From contig CM056736.1 of NCBI GenBank assembly GCA_029844215.1, positions 18,909,501 to 18,973,500 of the forward strand: a DNA stretch of 64,000 bases, read 5' to 3'. The stretch comes from Przewalskia tangutica. Its lineage: Eukaryota; Streptophyta; Magnoliopsida; Solanales; Solanaceae. This document shows, piece after piece, positions 34,840 through 44,850 of the stretch. The first letter of the stretch is position 1, and every line of letters begins with the position of its first letter. Made by a program: the position numbers and the translations under genes. The notes beneath the pieces were generated by a model, which made no database searches, had not been told where the DNA came from, and was given only the letters and a program-made list of their open reading frames with translations.

Positions 34840-35225
34840 ATGCAAGGTAAAATGAAGGTAATAATAATTTAAAAAAATGTTTGTGATATGATGAATGTCT
34901 ATGATATGATGATGTAATGAAGAAATGAATGTCCGTGATATGATGAATGTAATGAAAAAATAAATGTCTATGATATGATGAATGTAATGAAAAATGAATG
35001 TTTATGATATGATGAATGTAATGAAAAAATGAATATCCGTGATATGATGAATGTAATGAAAAAATGAATGTCTATGATATGATGAATGTCCATTATATGA
35101 TGAATGTAATGAAAAATGAATGTCCGTGATAGGATAAATATAATGAAAAAATGAATATCCATGATATGATGAATGTAATGAAAAATAAATGCATGTGATA
35201 GGATGAATGAAATGTATGGATGAAC
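34840..35225. repeat. 35-36-bp tandem repeat (ATGAATGT...GATATGATGA)
   Basis: About ten units combine ATGAATGTCCGTGATATGAT with GAATGTAATGAAAAA. Units vary by a few bases and some are shortened. It is a second, unrelated minisatellite in the 5' half of the Ogre-like element. Confidence 0.88.
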
Positions 35226-35269
35226 CAAATATGCCCTCCCTTTTATTATTATCATCATTTTTTTTGTGA

Positions 35270-35445
35270 TGTCGAACCCAAGATGAGTTGCCTACGTATC
35301 ACACCGTGTGGTGAGAATCATACACGCGTAGTTCGAAAAGCTAGAGTAAAAGATTTTTTTTTGTGGTGGTGTTGCACCCAAGATGGATTACCTATGTATC
35401 ACACTGTATGGTGCGAATCAGACACGCGTAGTTCGAAAGATATGT
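35270..35445. repeat. two 100-bp units with CACGCGTAGTTCGAAA modules
   Basis: Each unit has ACCCAAGATG, CCTA(C/T)GTATCACAC and GAATCA-ACACGCGTAGTTCGAAA, 100 bases apart. They are diverged members of the CTACGTATC...CGTAG module family. Confidence 0.8.
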
Positions 35446-35479
35446 AAAATATATGATATAAAGGAATTATGTAATTAAA

Positions 35480-35750
35480 AACTAAGAGTATTAATCAAAT
35501 TTGCAAATATATATAAAAAATACAAATGTATAGACAAATTCCGAGTGATGTCTCATTGAATCTGGTATTGGCTGACTTCTTTCAACGATTGTCCTCGCAA
35601 ATAACTAAGAGTATTAATCAAATTTGCAAATATATATAAAAAATACAAATGTATAGACAAATTTCGAGTGATGCCTCATTGAATCTGGTATTGGCTGACT
35701 TCTTTCAACGACCGCCCTCGACTATTTGCGAGGACGGTCTTCCTATAAAA
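35480..35750. repeat. 123-bp direct duplication ending in a hairpin
   Basis: 35,480-35,602 and 35,603-35,725 are near-identical. The second copy leads into inverted arms GACCGCCCTCG / CGAGGACGGTC (about 35,709-35,739), with one mismatch and an 8-base loop. Confidence 0.85.
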
Positions 35751-36820
35751 AATATGATAAATGGGTGAGAGTAGAAAAGTCACAAAAAAAATAAAATGTA
35801 GGGGTGTGACGGTATAGTTAAATACTCCCCTGATTGATTCGACCGGACTGAAAGTTGATGTTTCACAAAGTCTGAATCGTGATGTTTAAGAGCGATTTAC
35901 CCTTTACTGGTAACACGACTTCTGTCCCATGGACCAAAATATGGCGTTGCTCCAGTAGAAGTCCTGATTGCAGTATGACAACAAAAGTGCAAATGCTCGT
36001 GTCCGGAGTTACAAGCACATGACATGATATGTATAGAGTTTAAAAGAGTAATTATTGCTATAAATAATATGTACAGAGTTGCTAGCGACGAACAATAGTA
36101 AACAAAAAATATGCAAATCAAGCGCGCGCCCTAATATGCTTGGGACCTCTCTTATGCCATAGGTGGGCCTAAACACCAGATATGCGAGATTGTGATAGAT
36201 TGATCCAAGTTGCTAAACATTAATGCTTTTGTTGGAAATGAAAACAATATGAATGTACATTTTCCAATTTTTGCATGTCATGATTAGGCTTGAATCCGTC
36301 TATCATTATCACGCTACACATATATGTTTATTGGTCGTTGGGTTGTGAAACCCGTCGACAATTTGGTGAATTTTCTAATTATGGAGACGATACCAAGGTA
36401 AGACCCACCTAAGATGTATGCATGCATGACTTAAAATAAAGGGTGGTATAGCTCTATCCTAATTTTTCTATGATTTGGCTTACTAGACACAAGGTTCCCG
36501 AGCGGACACTCGAGTGAGAAGACTACGCGGCCACCGGATGGTTCGGCTGCTCCGCGCCTTTGTCAACTCTCCTAAAAGTGGGTAATTGAAAGAAATTTGC
36601 GGGTGCACAAAACACACATCGCGTGTAATGTGTGATAGTGTCAGTTTTCCGAAATTATGAGCGGAATGCTAATTTAAGGAAAGCAGTAAAGAGAGTAGCA
36701 ATTAAAACAGTAAATTACAAAATTAAAAGTAAACAATTTAAAGCATTTAAAACAAAAATAAAAGAAAAATAAAGCACAATATTAACTAACCTGAGTATGA
36801 TATGGTTAAGAACCTGATAT
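35751..36820 (-). other. Ogre-like 5' leader region, no gene found
   Basis: This stretch lies between the hairpin and the PBS, where Ogre elements carry a 5' UTR and optional ORF1. I see no open frame with recognisable domains. A GC-rich block around 36,488-36,570 is distinct from the AT-rich surroundings. Confidence 0.6.
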
Positions 36821-36840
36821 CCCCAGCGGAGTCTCCATGT
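36821..36840 (-). other. primer binding site, tRNA-Arg type
   Basis: The minus strand reads TGGAGACTCCGCTGGGGAT, three bases from the 5' LTR end. It resembles the tRNA-Arg PBS I associate with Ogre/Tat elements (TGGCGACTCCGCTGGGGA) with one change. Confidence 0.78.
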
Positions 36841-39479
36841 TGTCGCGTCCGTTTTTGACCTCGGGGTCAAAACGGTATCCGCAACGTTGTTCTTTGGTGC
36901 GGTTCCCTGGATGGAGCAAAAATGCTTGTTTTGAGGAGTCGTCACTTAACTAGTTAAGTAAATTAGGACACTTGAACTATTGCAATAAAAATACTGCAAT
37001 TGATCTCCATTTAATGGTCTGCGAAATAATGAGATTCTGGATAAGAGTTCTTTATTATCCTAAAGAGAAGGGGTTAGACATTCTTTAAGATCCGCTAACT
37101 TGCGGTTATCCGATCAAACCTAGGTTAATTATCTATCATGCTTTAGAAATATATGTATTTGAAAGATATATACTTTAAGAAAAAAGAATGTATGAAAATA
37201 TTGAGACGAACCTAGAAAATAATTAAAATAGCGTTTTCCGATTTTTATCTATTCTTTTTAATTATTAATTATATGCGTGCCTATTCTATATATTTCAATA
37301 ATTATACAAGTGCAATACAGAATGAAATAAAATTGAAACTAAATACAACAACAACAAAAATAAAATTCCGAAGAGTGGCTCGTCTTCTTTAGCCTTTAAA
37401 GTCATTCTTCGCAAGCTGTCAAGAACAAACGGTTAGAAACAATTGAATATAAATAAAACCTTCAGATCCGTACAAAACAGTAATAGCTTTGATTACGGAG
37501 GGCTCAGATATATATAAAAAGAGTGGGACATTCTAAACAAGTCTGGCTGCGAAAATTTGTCCCGCCAGCGCATGTTGGCATCCGATGTAAGTGGAAGAAA
37601 TCATCATCGCCCAAAGATTTTATTTCCGTCTTTGAAACTGTGGAGGCCTCAAAAATCGACGGATAACTTTTTTATTGGTCAGTCAAGTGTAGTATCATGT
37701 TCAAAATCAGTGTAACAGCAACATATTAAAATATAATTGTTGTTATAATCTCCATATTTTTCAATTGTATATCTTTCCTAAGCAGACCAACTTATTTCAC
37801 AGCAGTAGCCCATAAATGAAGCAGCAATTCGGTGGAGAATATCTCTCAAATTCAACTTATTTCAGCCTCAACATGCCGCACATTTTAGGCTCAAAGTTGT
37901 CCAATAGTACAACTCTAAATGCAGCAGCAATCAGCCAAACACGACAATCAAAAGTATAACACTTTGAACAAAAAAAGTGCCCACGCGCAGCCGGTGTTTG
38001 ACCTTAAGAACATGATTTCTTTCAGCCACAAAATGCAGCACTTTTGATCATAAATAAAATACAGTAATTGATTTACTCAAAGTGTAGCAATAATAGGCTC
38101 AAACCAGCCAAAAACAATACAACAACTGAATGGAACACAGTTTCGTGAGCACGAGAAACAGAGAGACAACAAATTGTTAAAAAATTCAAATAAGCATCAA
38201 CAAGGACGGTGAAACAATAGCATCAACATAGTTCGCCATAAAAATTTCATCATCACCGGAAAATTTAGTATCGCCGGAGCGACCAAAAATCATGTGAAAT
38301 CATTCCATTAGCAAAAGCAGACAACAGATAACTATAATAAGTCGAACCAGTCGTCGGAGCTCTGGCTCCGGCGATATGCCAAAAATCAGAAAAACCAGTC
38401 CAATAGCCAGAGCAACTAACAAATCTCAAAAGATAAGCCAACAGAGGTCGCCGGAGTTTTAAAACTCCGGCTAGATACCCAAAGTCACAAAAATCAGTTC
38501 AACAAATAAAAGCTACAAACGGATACCAACAATAAAGCAAACTAGAGGTCGCCGGAGTTTTTAAACTCTAGCTAGATAAAATACCAGGAAATCAGTCCAT
38601 AAACAACAACCGACAATGTCCATAAAGGAATAGGGACTCGCCGAAGTCCTGTGCCAGTCACCGGCAGTCAGCTCCGGTGAGGCAAAGGAGCCGACGGTAT
38701 GTAAGTGGTATTAGGCGATGTCGATGGTGTAGTGTTGGTGGTCAACTGATGGGAGTGGGGGTTTTGGGTTTGTGTGGCTGGTCTCATAAGGGGAGGGAGA
38801 GTGAGGCGTTAGAGGGTGTGAGATAGAGGAGGGAGAGGGTAGATGTAGGGGTGTACCAAAAAAGTGTCGGTTGCTGATGTTTTTTTCAGAATGGGAGAGA
38901 TTCCAAAAATAAAAGTGGGAGAGGTATCCGCGGTTGAGCTCTTGTGAAATGAGATGGGAGAGTTTAGTTTTATAGAATATTTTTAGGTTTTAGTGGGGGA
39001 AATGAAAAGTGGGGTTTGATTTTGGGGGGGAAATGAAAAGGGTTTTGTTTTGGGGGGGGGGGGGGGGGGATGAAAAGGTTTAATTTTGTTGGGGGAGAAA
39101 TAAAAGAGTGTTGGATTGGGTTTGGATTTGGTTTTTGGGCTGATCCGAATTGGGCCTCAGATTGGATTGGTTTGATGAAATTGGATTGAATAAAAATATA
39201 AAAGATTTGCATTATTTAAAATAAAATTATTTAAAGAGATGTAAATTATTAAAATAAAATAACGGTGTAATAATAATAAAAATAATATTAAGAAAGACCT
39301 AATGCTTAATTTAAAAAAAAGATGCGATGCCATTTTATGAAAAATAAAACATAGAATATTAGGTAAAAATATGATTATTATAAGAAAAATGCAAAAAATG
39401 ATGATAAAAAATGTGGTGTCCAAAAATACTTAAAATTGTAAGAAATAACCAAAAGATGGATCAAAATTAGGTGTCAACA
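36841..39479 (-). repeat. 5' LTR of the Ogre-like element
   Basis: 2,639 bp from TGTCGCGTCCG to GTGTCAACA, followed by the target copy ACTAT. It contains a run of about 18 G at 39,051-39,069 that is absent from the left LTR. Confidence 0.88.
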
Positions 39480-39870
39480 ACTATCAGGGCATTTTTTTTG
39501 TCGCCCTTGTTGGTATATAATTCGTGTGCGACTCACATGTTGTACTTATTGATCCACCTATCATTTTTTGTGAAATGTAAGTGACTTAGCTTGTATCTTA
39601 AGTTGAATCCTATCTACCATTCTCTTAAAAGCAACTTGCAAATGATTTTCGTTATGTTCGAGAATGTTTGACCTCGGGATCTATTCTTCTTTGTTAGCTC
39701 TCGATAGAGCGCAAAAAGGCTCTCAGTTTATTGTTTTATAAAGACTCTTTGAGATATTCTTTGCATGTGGGGTATGTAGAGTATATCAAATTTTACCATA
39801 TTAACTATGGTTTGTTGTATACTATCCTCCTAAGTGAGGGTATTGTTGTGTATGGTTTTTATTGGGTTCG
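39480..39870 (+). mobile_element. CACTA-like transposon, sequence right of the Ogre insertion
   Basis: It resumes with ACTATCAGGGCATTTTTTTT and GTCGCCCTTG, matching the interrupted subterminal style at 13,590. No CACTA right terminus (TTGTTGTAGTG) was found before the copia LTR starts at 39,871, so this end is degraded or truncated. Confidence 0.45.
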
Positions 39871-42800
39871 TGTACGCAGTGAAATTTAAAAAATTTGTGT
39901 TTCAAACCCAACAAGCGATGAACTGCATGATGATTATGCAGTAATGTAAACATGTAAATATATAACATGTGTATAACCGTAATATTTCGATAGAATACTT
40001 ACGGTTTGAAAACTCTGGAGTCTTTTAGTAATTTCCGAGGGTGCACGTGCAATTTATCTTCGACAACAAGTTCCAAGAACTCTAATGTATACCTCCTTCG
40101 AACAACTAAGAAATTCGGCAGATGTTCAAGAGAGAGTTTTAATTCTAGGTCTCTAAGACTTAGAATAATATATGAATAATCTGTTACATGAATAATGAAT
40201 AGATGCCCTCTATTTATAGATGTGTTTTAGGTTTAAAACGCAGCTAGGGTTTCTCGTGGGCCAGGCCCAGAAAATAAGGTGCAATGGGTCAGTCAGACTG
40301 GCCCACTGCCTGACCGGCACCGCAGCCTAAAAAAGAGTCATCGCGGCGCCACGGCCCTATGTCCCAAGCACCGTGGCCCTCAACATCCAGTGTGAGACGT
40401 CGTCCCATTTTTATTTTAATTAAATCTGAAATCCAATTTCGACTTAATTAAATAATCATTATTCATTCAAATGTCTCAATTATAAATCGAGAATTTATAT
40501 TCTCTTATTACATCCTTAGATCGAAGGAACAATTGATATAGTGTTACCCTACAGACCTTCACATATCGACACTAATCATATTAGGGTCTACACGGAACTC
40601 CTAGACGGCACCGAAAGACGAACTCAATATGTAAAGTATTTTTACACGAATCTTGTAAACTGAACCTCTATGTGGGAAGATAAAAATCATTTCATTCACG
40701 ACGCATTCGATCAATCTTATTATTTGTCAAGTGTCTATCCAAATGGCTTAGCTTAACTTCTGTTGTCGAATCAATAATTGTAGCTTGTTGGGAACTTTTC
40801 GAGATCACTGCTCCACCATAGAAAATGAACGTGTACCTAGACTGAGACTTGAAGTCATCAAGATCCGTCTGGAAGCTAGCATCAGTGTACCCAGAAGCAG
40901 CTAGCCTTTCTTCCCCGCCATAGACTAAGAAGTAATCTTTAGTTTATCTAAGATACTTAAGAATACTCTTGACTGCTTTCCAGTGTTCTTTCTCAAGATT
41001 CTGCTGGAATTTGCAAGTCATACTAAGTGCAAAGGCCACATCTGGCCTAGTACAGGTCAAGTCATACATGATCGATTATATAGCCAAAGCATATGGGATC
41101 CTATACATGCACTCAAGTTCTATAGCATTAGAATGATTGTTCTTCTTAGATAACTTGATGCCTTAACCCATAGGTAGACCGCCTTTCTTAGAATTTTCCA
41201 TAGAAAAACGTCTAAGCACTTTGTCTATGTAGATTGACTGTGATAGCTCCAATAATCTATTAGGTATATCTCTATAGATCCCAATTCTCATAATGTAGCA
41301 GGCTTCACCTAAATCCTTCATCATAAAGGTACTGGACAACCACTCGTTGGCTGACTGCAAGAGAGTCTTATTGTATCAAATTATCAATATGTCGTCTACA
41401 TATATAATAATGAAGGAAATACTCCCATCCTTGCATTTACTATAAACACAGGGATCATCTTTGCTTCTGACAAAATCAAATGACTTGATAGCCTTGTCGA
41501 AGCAAATGTTCCAACTCTTCGAGGCTTGATTAAGCTCATAAATGGACTTATGTAGCTTGCATACAATATTTGGTTTGGACTCAGATAAAAAAAAACAGTT
41601 TGTTTCATATACACTTCATCAACTAGATTACCATTGAGGAAAGCAGTTTTGACGTCCATCTGTCAAATGTCTTAGCAACAGGTGAAAAAGTTTCATCATA
41701 ATCCACCTCAGGTCGTTGATTATAATCTTTATCCACCAACCTTGTTTTATAAGTCTGTACCTTGCCAAATGCATCGATCTTCTTCTTGAAGATCCATTTG
41801 CATCCTATGGGTTTAATCCCAGCTGAAAATCAACCAAGTTCCACACTTGATTTATGTACATAGATTCCATCTCGGATTTCATGACTTCTTACTATATCTC
41901 CGAATCAATTTCCAACATTGCTTCGCTATAGGTTGTAGGCTCATCGTTATCGGAAATATCTATCTCACTTTGTGTTTTCACAAGTAGATTTAGTCTTGTG
42001 GGAGGATGATGAGTCTTAGTGGACCTACGAAGTTTATTGTTTTGCAGTTCAGTGCTTGGTATGTTCTGATTGTGAGAGGGTTCTTGTGTGTTGGATAATA
42101 CATCAACTTGAGAGCTTTCAGGAATATCATTTTCATGTATTTCCTGAATGGGAGGAGGTGCAACCATTGCATCTATTCCCAAAGGCTATGTAGGAGGATC
42201 TTGCATTTCTGCATTGTTCCTCATAACACTCCCACTGACCGAAGGGCATACTTGAAGTACCCAATCTTCGCCAAATACTCCCACTGAATTCTTGCATTGG
42301 TCATTCGGCAAGGATTCAACCTCTATATTATCTCGCGGTTCTTGAATTTCTTCAAGTTCTATCTTTGTGCAACTCTGTTCCTTGTATATATATTCTTCTT
42401 CAACGAATGTTGTGTTCCTGGAAACAATGACCTTATGTTCTCCAGGAAGATAGAAGTAGTATCTCTTAGTTTCCTTTGGATACCCCACGAAGTAACATTT
42501 CTCACTTTTGGATTCCAACTTATCAGTGAGTATCTTCTTAACATATGTAGGGCACCCCCTGAGTCTCATATGTTTAAGAGCTGGTTTCTTGCCATACCAT
42601 ATCTCATAGGGTATATTTTCTACTGACCTGGAAGGAACCTTGTTCAGAACATATATTGAAGTATGTATAGCAAGTCCCCAAAGGTATGTCGGTAGAGCTG
42701 AGAAGCTCATCATGGATTGAACCATATCCAATAAGATTCGGTTTCTCCTTTCGTCAACACCATTCATTTATGTGTTCCAGGAGGTGCCCACTCTGAATGG

Positions 42801-44323
42801 ACTCCATGTAGCTTTAAGTAATCAAGAAACTCCTTGCTCAAGTATTCACCTCCTCGATCAGATCGAAGGGTCTTGATACTTGTTGTGATTTGTTTCTCTA
42901 CTTCATACTTGTACTCCTTGAAATTTTCGAAGGCCTCGGATTTGTGTTTCATAAGATACACATATCCATATCTTGTGAAGTCATCAGTAAAAGTAATGAA
43001 GTAAGGTAACCTCCCTTAGCTTGAGTCGAGAATGGTCCACATACATCAGTATGTACCAACTCAAACACTTCCTTGGTTCGCACACCCTTCCCAGAAAGTG
43101 GCTTGTTGGTCATCTTACCTTTCAAACAGGATTTGCAGTTACCATAAGACTCCAAGTCAAATGGTTCGAGGTAGTCCAGCTTCCTCAACCTTGATATCTT
43201 TGTTTCGTTGATATGATCAAGTCTACAATGCCATAGGTAGGTAGAGTTTCTATTACTTATCTTAGCTCATTTATTTTGTACATTGAATATTTCTCAACTA
43301 CATTTTAGTGTATATAATCCATCCACAAGAGGAGCAGTTCCATATATAACATTATCAAAAGACAGTACTTGACTGCCATTATAAATATATGAGGAAAAAC
43401 CCTCCATGTCTAAAACAGGGATAGAAATGATATTTAACGAGGGTACATAGTAACAGTCATTTAACACTAGACAATAGCCAAAGGGCAAATTTAATCTATA
43501 AGTTCCTACACGTTCAGCATCCACTCGTGCTCCATTTCCAACGCGTAGGTTCACCTCTCTTGGTCCAACATTCCTGTTGTCAGTTAGCCCCTGCACATTT
43601 GTACAAATGTGTGAGCCACAAGCGGTATCCAATATATAGGAATGAGAGTTAGACATATTTATTCCAATGACGTACATACCTTAACCATCAGAGGTAGAAG
43701 CACCTTGTGTATGCAACGGAATTTGAACATTTTGTGTTTCAAACTCAACAAGCGACGAACTGCAGGATGATTATGTAGTAATGTAAACATGTAAATATAT
43801 AACATGTATATAACTGTAATACTTCGATAGAATAGTTACGGCTTGGAAAGTCTAGAGTCTTTTAGTAATTTCCGAGGGTGCACACACAATTGATCCTTGA
43901 CAACAAGTTTCAAGAACTCTGAAGTATATCTTCTTCGAACAGCTAGCAAATTTGGCAGAGGTTCAAGAGAGAGTTTTAATTCTAGGTCTCTCAGACTTAG
44001 AATAATATATGAATAATCAGTCACGTGAATAATGAATAGAAGACCTCTATTTATAGCTGCGTATTAGGTTTAAAACACATGTAGAGTTTCTTGTGGGCCA
44101 TGCCCAAAAAATGAGGTGCAATGGGTCAGTTAGACTGGCCCACTGCCTGACCGGCATCGCGACCCAAAAAAAAGGTGTTGTGGTGCCATGTCCCAAGCAC
44201 TGCGGCCCTCGACGTCCAGTGTGGGACGTCATCCCATTTTCATTTTAATTAAATCTGAAATCCAATTTCGACTTAATTAAATAAACATTATTCATTCAAA
44301 TGTCTCAATTATAAATCGAGAAT
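39871..44323 (-). mobile_element. Ty1/copia element, minus strand, gag deleted
   Basis: Similar LTR sequence stands at both sides: left from 39,871 to at least 40,492, right from 43,708 to 44,323. The right copy is cut at 44,323. Between them is a minus-strand pol (43,677 to about 40,740). The right LTR joins protease sequence directly at 43,708, so the PBS and gag have been deleted. Many stops make it inactive. The inner edge of the left LTR could not be fixed. Confidence 0.82.
40740..43677 (-). pseudogene. copia pol: protease, integrase, RT, RNase H
   Basis: On the minus strand the domains run: protease with LDTACGSHICTN (about 43,590-43,640; the Asp-Thr-Ala variant replaces D-S/T-G); integrase zinc part NETKISRLRKLDYLEPF and GNCKSCLKGKMTNKPLSGKG (about 43,080-43,210); integrase core HTDVCGPFST and TLRSDRGGEYLSKEF; then MVQSMMSFSALPTYLWG; RT remnants MDVKTAFLNGNLVDEVYMKQ (about 41,600-41,659) and FMMKDLGEACYIMRIGIYRD; RNase H end TDASFQTDLDD and ISKSSQQATIIDSTTEVK (about 40,750-40,900). 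The canonical YVDD of RT is disrupted. Stops and frameshifts separate every block. Confidence 0.88.
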
Positions 44324-44330
44324 AATCAAG

Positions 44331-44492
44331 AGAATTCTTGTATAAATGTAATTATAATATTAGTCTTGTATTAGAAAAAGCTATTAGAATTATAGCAGGA
44401 AAATGTAGAGTTATTTTCCATATTTAGATATTGTATATATTTGTATATATACCTCTTTATTAATGAAAATAATCAAGAGATTATTTCTTTCA
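44331..44492 (+). repeat. truncated 5' LTR of plus-strand copia element
   Basis: It matches 49,366-49,528 (GTATTAGTCTTGTATTAGAA to TTATTTCTTTCA). The first ~70 bases of the LTR are missing at the join with the minus copia LTR. It is followed by TAGTATTAGAGTTAGG, a decayed tRNA-Met PBS. Confidence 0.82.
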
Positions 44493-44581
44493 TAGTATTA
44501 GAGTTAGGCTCATTCCAATTATTTGTTTACCGATATTGGGCCCCCAAATTATATTATTCACGCTCCAGTTAACAAGATATG

Positions 44582-44725
44582 GGTGTGCGGGGGTGTTAAG
44601 AGTCCCACATCAGATATGGAATGAGAACATGAACTTCTTATATGGACTTGAAAAATCCTTACCCTACAAGCTAGCTTTTGGGGTTGAGTTAGGTCCAAGA
44701 TCCATTATTTACATGGTATCAGAAC
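44582..44725 (+). mobile_element. TRIM-like PPT, LTR and PBS fragment
   Basis: A G-rich tract (TGCGGGGG) precedes TGTTAAGAGTCCCACATC, which runs to ATTATTTACA at 44,713. TGGTATCAGAAC follows (44,714-44,725), a near-perfect tRNA-Met PBS. The 120-bp LTR size is typical of TRIM elements. It sits between the copia LTR and copia gag. Confidence 0.6.
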
Positions 44726-44850
44726 TCTAGGGCAAATATTTTCCTTCTCCAACCCGTTATTCTGCAGCCCTCTCGTGGTATTTGAGCTGTGGCCGACGAC
44801 CACCTCTCTTTTTTCTTCCAAATCCCTAATTCTCCTCTTGTTCTTTCATT

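Larger units (their letters stand above)
13613..39479 (-). mobile_element. Ogre/Tat-like non-autonomous LTR retrotransposon, 25.9 kb
   Basis: Two long LTRs (13,613-16,247 and 36,841-39,479) share sequence throughout, and a perfect 5-bp duplication ACTAT flanks the whole (13,608-13,612 and 39,480-39,484). On the minus strand the 5' LTR is at the right. The PBS (ACTCCGCTGGGGAT) is of the tRNA-Arg type I associate with Ogre/Tat elements, and the PPT abuts the left LTR. A repeat-rich 3' UTR next to the PPT also fits the Ogre group, in which hypervariable tandem-repeat 3' UTRs are established. I see no gag, pol or ORF1, so it depends on other elements. Internal structure is a partial tandem duplication with three Athila-type insertions. 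Confidence 0.85.

Noticed and set aside
39480..39870. CACTA right terminus
   Set aside because: I searched by eye for the inverted CACTACAA end and found none; only subterminal-style sequence is present.
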